A stretch of 64,000 nt of DNA, taken from the NCBI GenBank assembly GCA_947452965.1, contig CANGEW010000002.1, positions 1 to 64,000 on the forward strand. The letters run 5' to 3'. Position 1 is the first letter of the stretch. Every line of letters begins with the position of its first letter. Shown here in pieces: positions 17,729-28,300 of the stretch. The translations under genes were made by a program, and so were the position numbers. Below the pieces are notes generated by a model. The model was given only the letters and a program-made list of their open reading frames with translations. It had not been told where the DNA came from and searched no databases. Origin of the DNA: Chitinophagaceae bacterium. Its GTDB lineage: Bacteria; Bacteroidota; Bacteroidia; Chitinophagales; Chitinophagaceae.

Positions 17729-19294
17729 CTAGTCTAACGGTTTATCCCTTTTCAAAAGCTCATTTCTATTTGCCATTTCCCAGGCGGTTAAAAATATCAT
17801 TCGGGTTCTTTTTTCATATAAAGGCCAATTAATTTTTTCTACATCATCTGTAGGTTGATGGTAGTCGCTTTGCAACATACCGTCATAAAAAAATAATACG
17901 GGCACTCCTTTTCTAGCAAAATTATAATGATCACTTCTGTAATAAATTCTGTTTGGATCTTGCGGATCATCAAATTTATAATCTAATACTAATTGGGTAG
18001 TACTATTATTAATTTTTTCATTTATGACAGGCAATTCAGAACTTAATTTGTTATGACCTACTACATACACATAATTCAATGTGTCCGCTTTTTTTCTTTC
18101 GGTATCAATTCTGCCAATCATATCAGTGTTTAAGTCTACAGAAGTTTTTTCCAATGGAAAAATGGGATGATCAGTATAGTATTCGCTTCCCCAAAGTCCT
18201 TTTTCTTCCCCACTAACGGTCATGAATACAATATTTCTTTTTGGACGATTTCCTTCCTTAGCTGCTTTTGCAAATGCCGCTGCCATTTGAATGACTGCAA
18301 CGGTTCCGCTTCCATCGTCATCCGCACCATTGTATATTTTTCCTCCATGATTCCCCAGATGATCATAATGTGAAGTCAAAAAAACGTATTCGTCTTTTTT
18401 TTCACTCCCTTCAATCATGCCTATTACATTAGAGGCGTATATCGTGTCACTCTGTTTTTCAAATGTAAAAAGAGTGGGTATTTTTTTTTCTAGAATGACT
18501 TCATTGAGAAGTCTGTTGTTTTTTGCAGCATCAATAATAACATTCATATCGTCGCCCAATATCTTGATTGCATATTCATGCGATAATATAGCACAGTTTG
18601 TTTTCGTTTCCGATTCATTGTCCAACATGCTTAGTGCAGCAGTAAGATTATTTTTTAAGGTGTTGTTGTTAATTAGAGGTTGATTGTAATTAATATATAA
18701 AGCACCTATGGCTCCTTTTTGAAATGCAGTGGCTAATTTTTTACTTAATCCAGGATAACTCCATTTGGAAGGTTGCTGATGATCACCTAAAAAAAACAAA
18801 TTGTTTTTTTTAGGTTCACCATTTACAAATACAATCACTTTTCCTTTAACATCTTTTTTTTGATAGTCGCTATATTGCTCATCATCGATTCCGTACCCAA
18901 CAAAAACAATTTCTTTACCAGTAAATGTGTTGCTTTCATTCACTCCGATTGGAATATAAAAATCTTTTCCCATGATAGCCTGATGGTTGTCAATCATCAA
19001 ATGCATGCTCTTTACAGAGTCTTTTTTTAATGGATAGAATTGTTGATATCCCTTTTGATTTGGTGCAGGCAGTAGACCTATTGATGTAAACTGTTGTTCA
19101 ATATAAGCAGCAGCTTTTCGTTGTCCCTCTGTGCCCGTTTCTCTTCCATTCATTGAATCACTGGCAATGACAGAAAGGTGTTTTTTTAAGGAAACTTTAT
19201 CAATATACTGAGCAAATGCGATAGGCTCTTTTTTTTGCGCAGTAGCAGTCATTTGTAAAAATAAACATCCGAGAAGAATGAAACGAGCCATCAT
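17729..19294 (-). CDS. Secreted M28-family zinc aminopeptidase
   Basis: This 521-residue protein has a signal peptide (to about TATAQ, residue 20) followed by an M28 peptidase fold with an inserted PA-like domain (about residues 95-270). The dizinc site can be followed: SHYDHLG (His), NGADDDGSGT (bridging Asp), SGEEKGLWGSEYY (catalytic Glu and ligand Glu), NTDMIGRID (Asp) and SDHYNFARKGVPVLFF (His). It would trim N-terminal residues from peptides in the periplasm or outside the cell. It sits between rpiB (30 bases upstream) and serC (79 bases downstream). Substrate specificity is unknown. Confidence 0.93.
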   Translation of the reverse strand: MMARFILLGCLFLQMTATAQKKEPIAFAQYIDKVSLKKHLSVIASDSMNGRETGTEGQRKAAAYIEQQFTSIGLLPAPNQKGYQQFYPLKKDSVKSMHLMIDNHQAIMGKDFYIPIGVNESNTFTGKEIVFVGYGIDDEQYSDYQKKDVKGKVIVFVNGEPKKNNLFFLGDHQQPSKWSYPGLSKKLATAFQKGAIGALYINYNQPLINNNTLKNNLTAALSMLDNESETKTNCAILSHEYAIKILGDDMNVIIDAAKNNRLLNEVILEKKIPTLFTFEKQSDTIYASNVIGMIEGSEKKDEYVFLTSHYDHLGNHGGKIYNGADDDGSGTVAVIQMAAAFAKAAKEGNRPKRNIVFMTVSGEEKGLWGSEYYTDHPIFPLEKTSVDLNTDMIGRIDTERKKADTLNYVYVVGHNKLSSELPVINEKINNSTTQLVLDYKFDDPQDPNRIYYRSDHYNFARKGVPVLFFYDGMLQSDYHQPTDDVEKINWPLYEKRTRMIFLTAWEMANRNELLKRDKPLD

Positions 19295-19324
19295 ACCGTA
19301 GGTTTTTAAAAATAATAAGGTTAA

Positions 19325-19777
19325 TTAATTACAGGCAATTTTGTCAACTCTATTTTGATGCCTTCCTCCTTCAAATTCAGTATTCATGAAAGTCTGTACC
19401 ATATTTAGTGCTTCTTCTTGAGTAATAAATCTAGCGGGCAGGCAAATAATATTTGCATCATTATGTTGTCTTGCTAATTGGGCAATTTCATTTTTCCAGC
19501 ATAATGCCGCCCTAATACCTTGATGTTTGTTTGCAGTAATGGCAACGCCATTAGCACTTCCGCAAATTAAAATACCAAAACAAGCTTCTTTGTTTTCAAC
19601 AGCCATAGCTACAGGATGTGCGTAATCTGGATAGTCAACGGAAGCGCTGTCGAATGTTCCAAAATCTTTATAAGCAATATTATTATCAGAAAAGAAAGCC
19701 ACTAGATTTTTTTTGTAATCTACTCCGGCATGGTCTGAGCCAATTGCAATAGGAACGGAGCTGTCGAAAATGGACAT
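19325..19777 (-). CDS. rpiB: Ribose-5-phosphate isomerase B
   Basis: RpiB interconverts ribose-5-phosphate and ribulose-5-phosphate in the pentose phosphate pathway. The 150-residue length matches the family. PIAIGSDHAGVDYKK is near the N-terminus, the active-site cysteine lies in LICGSANGVAITANK, and AALCWKNEIAQLARQHND and the C-terminal F-E-G-G-R-H motif are all typical. The enzyme is cytoplasmic. The gene lies 36 bases downstream of prfA and 30 bases upstream of the M28 peptidase gene on the minus strand. An allose-6-phosphate isomerase side role is possible but cannot be judged here. Confidence 0.96.
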   Translation of the reverse strand: MSIFDSSVPIAIGSDHAGVDYKKNLVAFFSDNNIAYKDFGTFDSASVDYPDYAHPVAMAVENKEACFGILICGSANGVAITANKHQGIRAALCWKNEIAQLARQHNDANIICLPARFITQEEALNMVQTFMNTEFEGGRHQNRVDKIACN

Positions 19778-19813
19778 AACTGTAATTTTATAAAGAAAAA
19801 TATTTTTAATTTT

Positions 19814-20878
19814 TTATTTTTGAGTAGTTAATTTTTCTGCATTTTCTGCAAATTGTAAGGCGTCAATAAACTCTTGAATTTCTCCATTCATCACCGTATC
19901 TAAATTGTAAACAGTTAAGCCTATACGATGGTCGGTTACTCTCCCTTGTGGATAATTGTAGGTTCTAATCTTTGCACTTCTGTCTCCTGTACTCACCAAA
20001 CTTTTCCTTTGTTTTGAAATGGCTTCTTCCGCTTTTCTAACTTCTTCGTCGTATAATTTTGTTCGCAACATTTCCATGGCTTTTTCACGATTGGCCAACT
20101 GGCTTCTTTCCGTTTGGCATACCACTACAATACCGGTTGGTTTATGTGTTAGAAAAACTTTTGTTTCTACTTTGTTTACATTTTGTCCGCCTGCGCCGCC
20201 ACTTCTTGCAGTCTCCATTTTTACATCACTTTCTTTTAATTCAAAATCCACCTCATCGGCTTCGGGCATAACGGCTACCGTAGCAGCACTGGTATGTACA
20301 CGACCGCTACTTTCGGTATCGGGTACACGTTGCACACGATGAACTCCGCTTTCGAATTTCAACACTCCATATACATCATCTCCTTTAACTTCTACTTGTA
20401 CCTCTTTATATCCTCCTACGGTACCTTCGCTTTCGCTTAGAATGGCTGTTTTCCAACCCTTCTTTTCGCAATATTTTAGATACATTCTCAATAAGTTGCC
20501 TGCAAATAAAGAGGCTTCATCTCCTCCCGTACCTGCTCGTACTTCTAAAATGGCATTTTTCTCATCATAGGGATCTTTCGGAATCAGTAAGTTACGAATT
20601 TCCTTTTCCAACTTTTCTTTGGTTTCTTCCAGTCCAGGCAATTCCATTTTTGCCAGCTCTCTCATCTCTTCATCATCTCCATACAACACTTCTTTATTAA
20701 AATCGATATCTTCCAAAAGCTTTACGTATGCATTTCTTACGTCTACGATCTTACCTAAACTCCTATATTCTTTGCTCAACGAGCTAAACTTTTTATTATC
20801 GCTCACAATTTCAGGATTGGTAAGCGCAACTCCCAGGTTATCAAATTTTGCCTTTATCGCATCTAGTTTATCTAACAT
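19814..20878 (-). CDS. prfA: Peptide chain release factor 1
   Basis: RF1 recognises UAA and UAG stop codons and triggers release of the finished protein on the ribosome. The 354-residue product carries the peptidyl-transfer GGQ motif ([18 protein letters not shown]). Its codon-recognition region [15 protein letters not shown] has the PxT form typical of RF1, not the SPF of RF2. C-terminal [16 protein letters not shown] is also standard. It heads the minus-strand run prfA-rpiB-M28-serC and has a -7-like box about 50 bases upstream, divergent from the amidohydrolase gene. Confidence 0.97.
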   Translation of the reverse strand: MLDKLDAIKAKFDNLGVALTNPEIVSDNKKFSSLSKEYRSLGKIVDVRNAYVKLLEDIDFNKEVLYGDDEEMRELAKMELPGLEETKEKLEKEIRNLLIPKDPYDEKNAILEVRAGTGGDEASLFAGNLLRMYLKYCEKKGWKTAILSESEGTVGGYKEVQVEVKGDDVYGVLKFESGVHRVQRVPDTESSGRVHTSAATVAVMPEADEVDFELKESDVKMETARSGGAGGQNVNKVETKVFLTHKPTGIVVVCQTERSQLANREKAMEMLRTKLYDEEVRKAEEAISKQRKSLVSTGDRSAKIRTYNYPQGRVTDHRIGLTVYNLDTVMNGEIQEFIDALQFAENAEKLTTQK

Positions 20879-20926
20879 AATGTAATTTTATTCATAATTA
20901 GCTTGTGCCGACACAAACTGTCCGCG

Positions 20927-20934
20927 CAAATTTA
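20927..20934 (-). promoter_or_regulatory. Candidate -7 promoter box for prfA
   Basis: The minus-strand bases TAAATTTG match TAnnTTTG, about 49 bases before the prfA ATG in the 76-base divergent gap. No well-spaced -33 TTG is visible. Confidence 0.33.
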
Positions 20935-20954
20935 CAATATATCAATCAATCATT

Positions 20955-22106
20955 TTGTATAGAAAAGTAACTGCTTCACAAATTTTTAATGGCTTTGAGT
21001 TTTTGCCGTCCAAACAAGTTGTTATTGCAGACCATTTAGGCAATATTCGAGATGTAGTATCTGAACATGATGCAGGCGATGATATTCAATATTTTGATGG
21101 CATTCTTTGTCCTGGATTCATTAATACCCATTGTCATCTCGAGCTTTCTCATTTAAAAGGGATGATACCACAAAAAACAGGGTTAATTGATTTTGTTTCC
21201 AGTGTGATGGAAAAAAGGCATTTTCAAATTGAAATGATTCAGGACTCACTCTCAAAAGCAGAGGCATCAATGCTAGAAAACGGAATTGTAGCTATAGGAG
21301 ACATCTGTAATACGAATGTTACCATTGACCAAAAAAAGAAAAATAATATTTTCTACCATAATTTTTTAGAAGTTACCGGATTTCCAAAAGAAGTAGCGAA
21401 TCCTCGCTTCGAAAAAATTGAAGATTTATATAGAGAGTTCACATTGCACGGCTTATCAAGCTCAATTGTTCCACATGCTCCTTATTCTGTCTCTATTGAA
21501 CTTTTTAAAAAAATAAATGCCTTCGCCAATAATGATATTGTCTCCATTCATAATCAAGAAACTACTGCGGAAAATGAATGGTATCAAAACAAATCAGGGA
21601 GCTTTTTAGATTTTTACAACAAATATCATATTACAACCGATTCCTTTGAACCCTTTAATAGTAGTAGCTTACAAGCAATTTTGCCTTTCTTTACCCAACA
21701 AAAGTCTCTGATGTTTGTACATAATGTTTTTACAACAGAAGAGGATGTAGCAAAAGCCATTATGCATGTGAAAAAATGTAATAGCGCACTGTATTTTTGT
21801 TTGTGTCCTAAGGCCAATATGTATATTGGAGGGGAATTGCCCGATATAGATATGCTCATAAAAAATAAGGCGAATATCACACTGGGAACCGATAGCTTAG
21901 CATCGAATGATGAATTGAGTATTTTAAGTGAAATCAAACTGATTCAAAATAAATTTCCACATATCCCGTTAGCTTTGTTGTTGAAATGGGCTACTTATAA
22001 TGGAGCCCAAGCCTTACAAATTGAAAGCCAATATGGCAGTTTTGAAAAAGGTAAACAACCTGGAATGTTGTTGATTCAAGATTCAAAGGTTTTGAAACTT
22101 CATTAA
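20955..22106 (+). CDS. Amidohydrolase, possible aminodeoxyfutalosine deaminase
   Basis: This 383-residue metal-dependent hydrolase belongs to the ATZ/TRZ-like amidohydrolase superfamily. The metal-binding HxH pair is H59 and H61 (INTHCHLELSHLKGM). SIHNQETTAENEW, FVHNVFTTEEDV and ITLGTDSLASNDELS complete the deaminase-type site. The THCHLELSHLKG and TDSLASN signatures are shared with chlorohydrolase-like deaminases, including MqnX-type enzymes of futalosine menaquinone synthesis, so that role is plausible. No other mqn gene lies nearby to confirm it. There is no in-frame ATG upstream, and the start appears to be TTG at 20955. It converges with recO, 18 bases apart. Confidence 0.82.
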   Translation: MYRKVTASQIFNGFEFLPSKQVVIADHLGNIRDVVSEHDAGDDIQYFDGILCPGFINTHCHLELSHLKGMIPQKTGLIDFVSSVMEKRHFQIEMIQDSLSKAEASMLENGIVAIGDICNTNVTIDQKKKNNIFYHNFLEVTGFPKEVANPRFEKIEDLYREFTLHGLSSSIVPHAPYSVSIELFKKINAFANNDIVSIHNQETTAENEWYQNKSGSFLDFYNKYHITTDSFEPFNSSSLQAILPFFTQQKSLMFVHNVFTTEEDVAKAIMHVKKCNSALYFCLCPKANMYIGGELPDIDMLIKNKANITLGTDSLASNDELSILSEIKLIQNKFPHIPLALLLKWATYNGAQALQIESQYGSFEKGKQPGMLLIQDSKVLKLH

Positions 22107-22124
22107 ATGAAACGCTTGATTTGT

Positions 22125-22868
22125 TTAAGTTAGCACTTCTTGTAATATTTTCATTGTTTTCATGCTTCCAAATTCAGAAATATGCAACTGATAGTATTGG
22201 TGCATTTTTGTTAATAGTAATCTTCTGGTTTCTTTATTTAATTTTACTTGATTTAATTCGGACGGGTGCATGATCTTTAATACTTCTCTAAAATAATTGG
22301 CCGCATCTCCTTCAATAAATTCCATATGAATAGGTTTTTGATTGGTAAATAAGCCTTCCCTAAGGTCTACATATAAAGTATCAGATTCGAAGGAAATTTT
22401 TTCAGGCAATTGAATGGATAATCCAAAAAACTGCGGCAATTGTAAAGCAAAATAAAGCGGGAAATTGGCAATATTATCGGCCGCTGCCTTGTCTAACTCA
22501 AGTAACACATCTTCACAAAAATAAAATAGAGAAGGGTTGGACTCTGGTTGCTTGAGTGTTTTATGCAATAGCTCCATCATATAAGTGACGATACTGTTTT
22601 TGATGACATCAGTTAAAAGATCAGTATACACAAAAGACCAGTTGTACTCTTTGATACGTTGTATGTTTTTTATATCATGATGATATACCTCCAAATCAAG
22701 TATGGCAGAAGGTTGCAGCATGATGGATTTATTGGTTTTTTGCAACTTTCTTACTCCGTTGATTAGGTAGGTTTGAATGCCAAACAATTCAGTAAATATG
22801 CTTGCAATGATACTCGTTTCACCGTATTTGGTTATACGAAGCACAATGCCTTTTGTTTTATGAGTCAT
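22125..22868 (-). CDS. recO: DNA repair protein RecO
   Basis: RecO is the RecFOR-pathway mediator that helps load RecA onto SSB-coated single-stranded DNA. The 247-residue protein starts MTHKTKGIVLRITKYGETS, the conserved OB-fold beginning of RecO (KGIVLxxxxYGE). The middle, with helices around HKTLKQPESNPSLFYFCEDVL, fits the helical domain. The zinc-finger cysteines found in some RecO proteins are not evident. The gene is solitary, convergent with the amidohydrolase and divergent from the RND transporter. Confidence 0.92.
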   Translation of the reverse strand: MTHKTKGIVLRITKYGETSIIASIFTELFGIQTYLINGVRKLQKTNKSIMLQPSAILDLEVYHHDIKNIQRIKEYNWSFVYTDLLTDVIKNSIVTYMMELLHKTLKQPESNPSLFYFCEDVLLELDKAAADNIANFPLYFALQLPQFFGLSIQLPEKISFESDTLYVDLREGLFTNQKPIHMEFIEGDAANYFREVLKIMHPSELNQVKLNKETRRLLLTKMHQYYQLHISEFGSMKTMKILQEVLT

Positions 22869-22947
22869 GTTACAATCTCAACTTCAATTTAATTATGGTG
22901 ATTTTTCATAAATGAACGTTCTTTGCAAAAAATAACCTATTTCTTTT

Positions 22948-25281
22948 ATGATTTGGCAGCGCCTAGCATCCTTTATTCTAAAAAATAGAAAAAGCTTACT
23001 CATCTTCATGTTGTTGGCTACTATTGTAATGGCTTATTTTGCCTCTAAAGTAACATTAAGTTATGATTTTGCCCGAGCTATTCCTACCGATAATCCTAAA
23101 TATCAAGAATATCAGCAATTTAAAAAAATATTCGGCGAAGATGGAAATGTATTGATGATTGGCACAGAAGACAAGCAATTTTTTGAAAAGGAACATTTTA
23201 ATAGGTATGTTGAATTATTGCAACGCATAAAAAAAGTTCCATGCGTGAAAGAAGTATTGTGTATTCCCGGAGCCATTCTGCTTCAAAAAGACAGTGTTTT
23301 TCAAAAATTATATCCACAAAAAATCTTTGCGCATCATTACGATTCACAATCATCATTAGATAGTGCATCAAAAAAATTTCATCAACTCCAATTTTACAAA
23401 GGTAGATTGTATAATCCTAACAGTCATGCGTATCTCATGGCAGTTACTATTAATAAAGATTCATTGAATTCTCCAGCCAGAGTAGCTATTGTAACTGGTA
23501 TTATCAGCGAAACAGAAAAGTATACAAAAGTATCAAGACAAGAGGTTCATCTCAGTGGATTGCCCCTCATCAGAACTATGGTCGCAGAAAGAATTCAAAA
23601 AGAAATGAAGCTTTTTTTGTTGATTTCTTTGATATTAAGCGTGTTGATGATGCTGTTCTTTTTTCGCTCAATCGCTAATACATTATTATCAATAGGCGTG
23701 GTACTTATTAGTGTAATTTGGACTTGTGCAATCATCTATTTATGTGGGTATAAAATCACTTTATTAACGGCCCTACTACCTTCTTTGGTAGTAGTGATAG
23801 GGATTCCAAATTGTATTTATTTCATAAATAAATATCATACTTCTTACATACAAACGCAAACAGCTGATAGTCAGCAACGAAAAGAGCTTGCTTTAATCGA
23901 AATGGTAAGCAAAATGGGGGTGGTTACCTTATTTTGTAACATTACGGCTGCCATTGGTTTTGCGGTATTTGCCCTAACCCACAGTGTAATACTGCAAGAG
24001 TTTGGCATCGTTGCAGGCATTAGCATCCTCATGATTTTTTTCATTTCTTTTATTACACTTACGACAGTGTTGAGTTTGTTGCCCCCACCTAGCCAGCTTT
24101 CACTAAAGTATTTATCAAATAAATGGGTGAATATATTCTTAGAAAAAATTCAATGCTGGGTATTTGAAAGAAAAAAAGTTATTCTCTCAGTAACTACAAT
24201 CATTGTAATTTTTTCAGTCATTGGAATTTTTAAACTTCAGTCGGTTAGTCATATTGTAGATGATTTACCCAAAAAAGATAAAATTTATACCGATTTACAA
24301 TTCTTCGAAAAGAACTTTAAGGGTATTATGCCTTTGGAGATTTTGATAGATAGCAAAAAGCGTCGTGGACTTAGAGGCATAAAACCTTTTTATAAAATGG
24401 ATTCCTTGGCCTCATTCATAGCTACCCAGCCATATACGAATACTCCGATTTGCATATCAGAAGGATTGAAATTTGCCACACAAGCTTTTAATGATAACGA
24501 TTCAAGCAGTTATAGAATGCCTTCAGAGTTTGAATCAGTTTTTCTAAATGATTATTTGAATCAAAAAAAAGATAGTACCCAAAACAGCCAATTTGTAAAA
24601 TTGATGTCTTCATTTATAGACACCAGTAAAAGGTTTGCAAGAGTGAGTGTAAATATGGCTGACGTTGGTACAAAGCATTTGCCCGTTATCCTACAACAAA
24701 TAAAAGAAAAAGCAAATCTTTATTTTGACACATCCTATCAAGTAACCCTAACAGGAACCAGCATCACTTTTTTGGAAGGCAATCAGTTTATTATCAATGG
24801 ATTAAGTGAAAGTATACTTTGGGCGTTTTTCTTCATTGCTTTGTGTATGTTGTATTTGTTCCGTTCTATAAGAATGTTGTTAAATACGCTTATTGTCAAT
24901 TTAATTCCTTTAGTGGTTACGGCCGGGGTGATGGGATGGGCGGGGGTTCCCATCAAACCCTCTACAGTTTTAGTATTTAGTGTAGCATTAGGCATCGCGA
25001 TAGATATAACAATTCGATTTCTTGTAAATTATCGTCAAATATTACCAGCATGTGATCATGACATTTCTCTTACTGTACAAAAATCTATTTCTCAAACAGG
25101 ATTAAGTATAATTTACACTTCTTTGGTATTGATGATTGGCTTTATTATTTTTTGTGCAAGCAGCTTTGGCGGTACCTTTGCGTTAGGATGGCTCACATCT
25201 TTAACCTTATTTCTGGCTACTTTGTGTAATTTACTCGTTCTTCCTGTTATTCTAAACCTAAACAACAATTTTTTAAAATAA
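22948..25281 (+). CDS. RND/MMPL-family transporter
   Basis: This 777-residue inner-membrane protein has the duplicated RND architecture. There is one N-terminal helix (about residues 17-33), a periplasmic domain, and a block of about five helices (220-380). A further helix (about 410-430), a second periplasmic domain and a second helix block (620-775) complete it. Sterol-sensing-like helical regions and the AVTINKDSLNSPARV periplasmic stretch resemble HpnN/MMPL-type exporters of lipids or hydrophobic molecules. No membrane-fusion or outer-membrane partner gene adjoins it, which fits MMPL/HpnN-like single-component exporters over AcrB-like drug pumps. Substrate is unknown. A weak hairpin follows before the first susC. 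Confidence 0.87.
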   Translation: MIWQRLASFILKNRKSLLIFMLLATIVMAYFASKVTLSYDFARAIPTDNPKYQEYQQFKKIFGEDGNVLMIGTEDKQFFEKEHFNRYVELLQRIKKVPCVKEVLCIPGAILLQKDSVFQKLYPQKIFAHHYDSQSSLDSASKKFHQLQFYKGRLYNPNSHAYLMAVTINKDSLNSPARVAIVTGIISETEKYTKVSRQEVHLSGLPLIRTMVAERIQKEMKLFLLISLILSVLMMLFFFRSIANTLLSIGVVLISVIWTCAIIYLCGYKITLLTALLPSLVVVIGIPNCIYFINKYHTSYIQTQTADSQQRKELALIEMVSKMGVVTLFCNITAAIGFAVFALTHSVILQEFGIVAGISILMIFFISFITLTTVLSLLPPPSQLSLKYLSNKWVNIFLEKIQCWVFERKKVILSVTTIIVIFSVIGIFKLQSVSHIVDDLPKKDKIYTDLQFFEKNFKGIMPLEILIDSKKRRGLRGIKPFYKMDSLASFIATQPYTNTPICISEGLKFATQAFNDNDSSSYRMPSEFESVFLNDYLNQKKDSTQNSQFVKLMSSFIDTSKRFARVSVNMADVGTKHLPVILQQIKEKANLYFDTSYQVTLTGTSITFLEGNQFIINGLSESILWAFFFIALCMLYLFRSIRMLLNTLIVNLIPLVVTAGVMGWAGVPIKPSTVLVFSVALGIAIDITIRFLVNYRQILPACDHDISLTVQKSISQTGLSIIYTSLVLMIGFIIFCASSFGGTFALGWLTSLTLFLATLCNLLVLPVILNLNNNFLK

Positions 25282-25310
25282 TTGAGTAATAAACACACTC
25301 TAATTTTTTT
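25281..25310 (+). terminator. Weak terminator after the RND transporter gene
   Basis: An imperfect stem (ATTGAGT at 25281-25287 with ACTCTAAT at 25297-25304, one bulge) is followed by seven T residues. It overlaps the last base of the transporter stop codon. The stem is short and AT-rich, so support is modest. Confidence 0.35.
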
Positions 25311-25344
25311 GTTAAGAAAAGATTATTTTTTAAACAATTGCACT

Positions 25345-25352
25345 TATATTTG
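25345..25352 (+). promoter_or_regulatory. Candidate -7 promoter box for the first susCD operon
   Basis: TATATTTG matches TAnnTTTG and lies only 13 bases before the ATG at 25366. The leader would be very short, and a correctly spaced -33 TTG is missing, so this is tentative. Confidence 0.28.
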
Positions 25353-25365
25353 TTTCCAAAATTAA

Positions 25366-28300
25366 ATGTACATGAGAAAAGTCGTATTGACCCTATTGGT
25401 TACTCTCTTCGCTTCGTTGAGCCTTTTTGCACAAAAGAAAATTACCGGAAAGGTAACAGATGCTAATGGTAAGCCGCTTGAGAATGTATCTGTAGTAATT
25501 AAAGGCACCAAAGAAGGAACCACCACAAATGCAGAGGGGGTTTTTACAATTTCAGTATCAGATAATTCAAAATCGTTAGAATTTTCTATAGTTGGTATGG
25601 AACCTAAAGAGGTTTCAGTTAATAGCAAGTCTTTTAATGTTTCCCTACAGCCTAAAAGTCAAGATTTAACAGATGTGGTGGTAACAGTTCCGTATGGCAC
25701 TGTGAAGAAAAAGGCTTTTACCGGTGCTGAAAACACGATTACTTCTGCCTCTTTGCAAAAGCAACAAGTTACTTCGGTTACTAAAGCATTAGAAGGGTTA
25801 ATTCCAGGTATCACAGCTACCAATGGTGGTGGGCAGCCAGGAGAGGGAGCAAAAATTAGAGTAAGAGGTTTTGGTTCTATTAATGCAAGTAGTGCTCCAT
25901 TATATGTTGTCAACGGTGTGCCTTATGATGGTAATATTGAAGCAATTTCTAATGATGATATCGAGTCGGTAACTGTTTTGAAAGACGCCGCTGCTGCAGC
26001 CTTGTATGGTTCAAGAGCTGCTAATGGGGTAATTATGATTACAACTAAAAAAGGGAAGAAAGGTAAAGCACAAGTTACCGTCAGTGCAAGATATGGCTAC
26101 ATGGAAAGAGGTATTCCAGAATATGATCGTGTGGATACAAAAAGATACTATGAATTGTATTGGGAATCCAAAAAAAATCAATACATCGCACAAAACATTG
26201 CAAATCCAGGGGCTAGGGCATCTGCGGATTTAATAGATGGTTCTCTTATTTACAACTGTTATAATGTTCCTAATGCTTCTCTAGTAGATCCTGTAACAGG
26301 AAAATTGAATGACACAGCAAAATTACGTTGGAGCGATTCTTGGGCAGATGAGTTATTTCATCAAGCGAAAAGAACTAGCATTAGTTTAAATATTTCCGGA
26401 GCTACAGATGCAACTGATTATTTCCTTTCTGCTGGCTATTTGAACGAAGAAGGTATTGTAAAAAATTCTGGGTATAAGAGATATACTTTCCGAGTAAGTA
26501 CAAATACAACAGCGAATTCATGGCTAAATGTAGGGATAGATTTAGATGGAGCTATGACGAAACAAAACTATCTAAATGAAAGTGGTAGCGCATCTAATCC
26601 TTTTAGTTTCTCAAGAGGTATCGCGCCAATTTATCCAGTTTTTGAAAGAGATCCAGCAACTGGTCAGTTAGTGTACAAAGATGGACAAAAAGTATATGAT
26701 TATGGAGAAGGGAATATGGGAGCAAGGCCTTATCTAGCAAAAATGAATCCAGTCGGAACGATTGACTTGGATGTTAATAGTCAGGATATATATAATGGAA
26801 ACGTAAATGCATTTGCAGAAATTAAGTTTTTAAAAAACTTCACCTTTAAAACATCTATTGGAACTACGCTTACTAGTTATTTTTATACAGAATATCTTAA
26901 TAATTTATATGGCGATGCAGCCCCATCAGGTCCAGATGATTTAGGAGGAAGTTCTACAAAAACATCTTACGAAAATTTGTCAATGACTGCAAATCAGGTC
27001 CTTTCGTGGAACAAAGAAATTAACAATGACCATAGTGTTCGTTTATTGCTTGGTCATGAAAATTACTCTAACAGGTTCATGGCTTTATCTGCAACAGGAG
27101 AAAAATTCCTATTTAGTGGGATGACAGAGCTAGATAATGCCCAAAGTATTACATCAGCAAGTTCTTCGGTAGATAACAATACAATTGAAAGTTATTTTGC
27201 CAATTTTAATTATGATTACAATCAGAAATATTTATTTTCTGCAAGTTATAGAACCGATGGTTCGTCAAAATTTGATCCAAGTGTTCGTTGGGGTAAATTT
27301 TACTCAGTAGGCTTTGGATGGAGATTGTCACAAGAACCTATGATTCGTGAAAACTTCAAATTCATTAATGATTTAAAAGTAAGAGCAAGCTATGGTGAGC
27401 AGGGTAATGAAGCCTTGGGGTTATTATATCAATACAGAAATTACTGGAATGCTAGTTTAGGAATCTACCAAGCGCCATCAAGACCTTCAAATCCAGATTT
27501 GAAATGGGAAAAAAATGGTGTAACCAATTATGGACTGGACTTCTCATTGTTTAAAAGACGTTTATCTGGTACGATTGAATGGTATAATAAACAATCAGAC
27601 AATCTATTATTCGATGTGCCTTTAGCTCCATCATCTGGTTTCAAATCTGTTTATCAAAATATTGGTTCTATGTGTAATACAGGTTATGAAATACAATTGG
27701 GGTATAATGCTATCATGAAAAAGAACTTCAACTGGAGAGTGGATTTGAACCTTTCTCATTTTGATAATGTTATTACAAAATTACCTCCAGGACAGGCAGT
27801 TAATGGTATCGTAACTTCAGCTTTTAAGCGTATGGAAGGACATAGCATCTATGATTTTTGGTTGCATGAATACGCAGGTGTTGATCAGCAAACTGGTGAC
27901 GCATTATATTATGTTGATGTGAAAGATGCAGCCGGAAATGTTACTGGAAGAACTGTTACAAATTCATATAGTAAAGCATCTTTTTATTATAAAGGATCTG
28001 CCATACCAAAGTTCTCTGGTGGATTTACCAATTCATTTAATTACAAAGGGTTTGATTTGTCCGTGTTAATGACCTTCTCTTATGGTGGTCTATTCTTAGA
28101 CGGCAACTATGCAAGTCTAATGCATAGTGGAGAACAAGCAGGAACAGCATGGAGCACAGATATTGAGGGAAGATGGCAAAAGCCTGGTGATATCACAACT
28201 ATACCAAGACTTCAAAACGAAATTGCTGATAATACTGGTGGATTGTCAACAAGATGGTTGGTGGATGGTTCATGGTTGAATATTAAAAATATCACATTGA

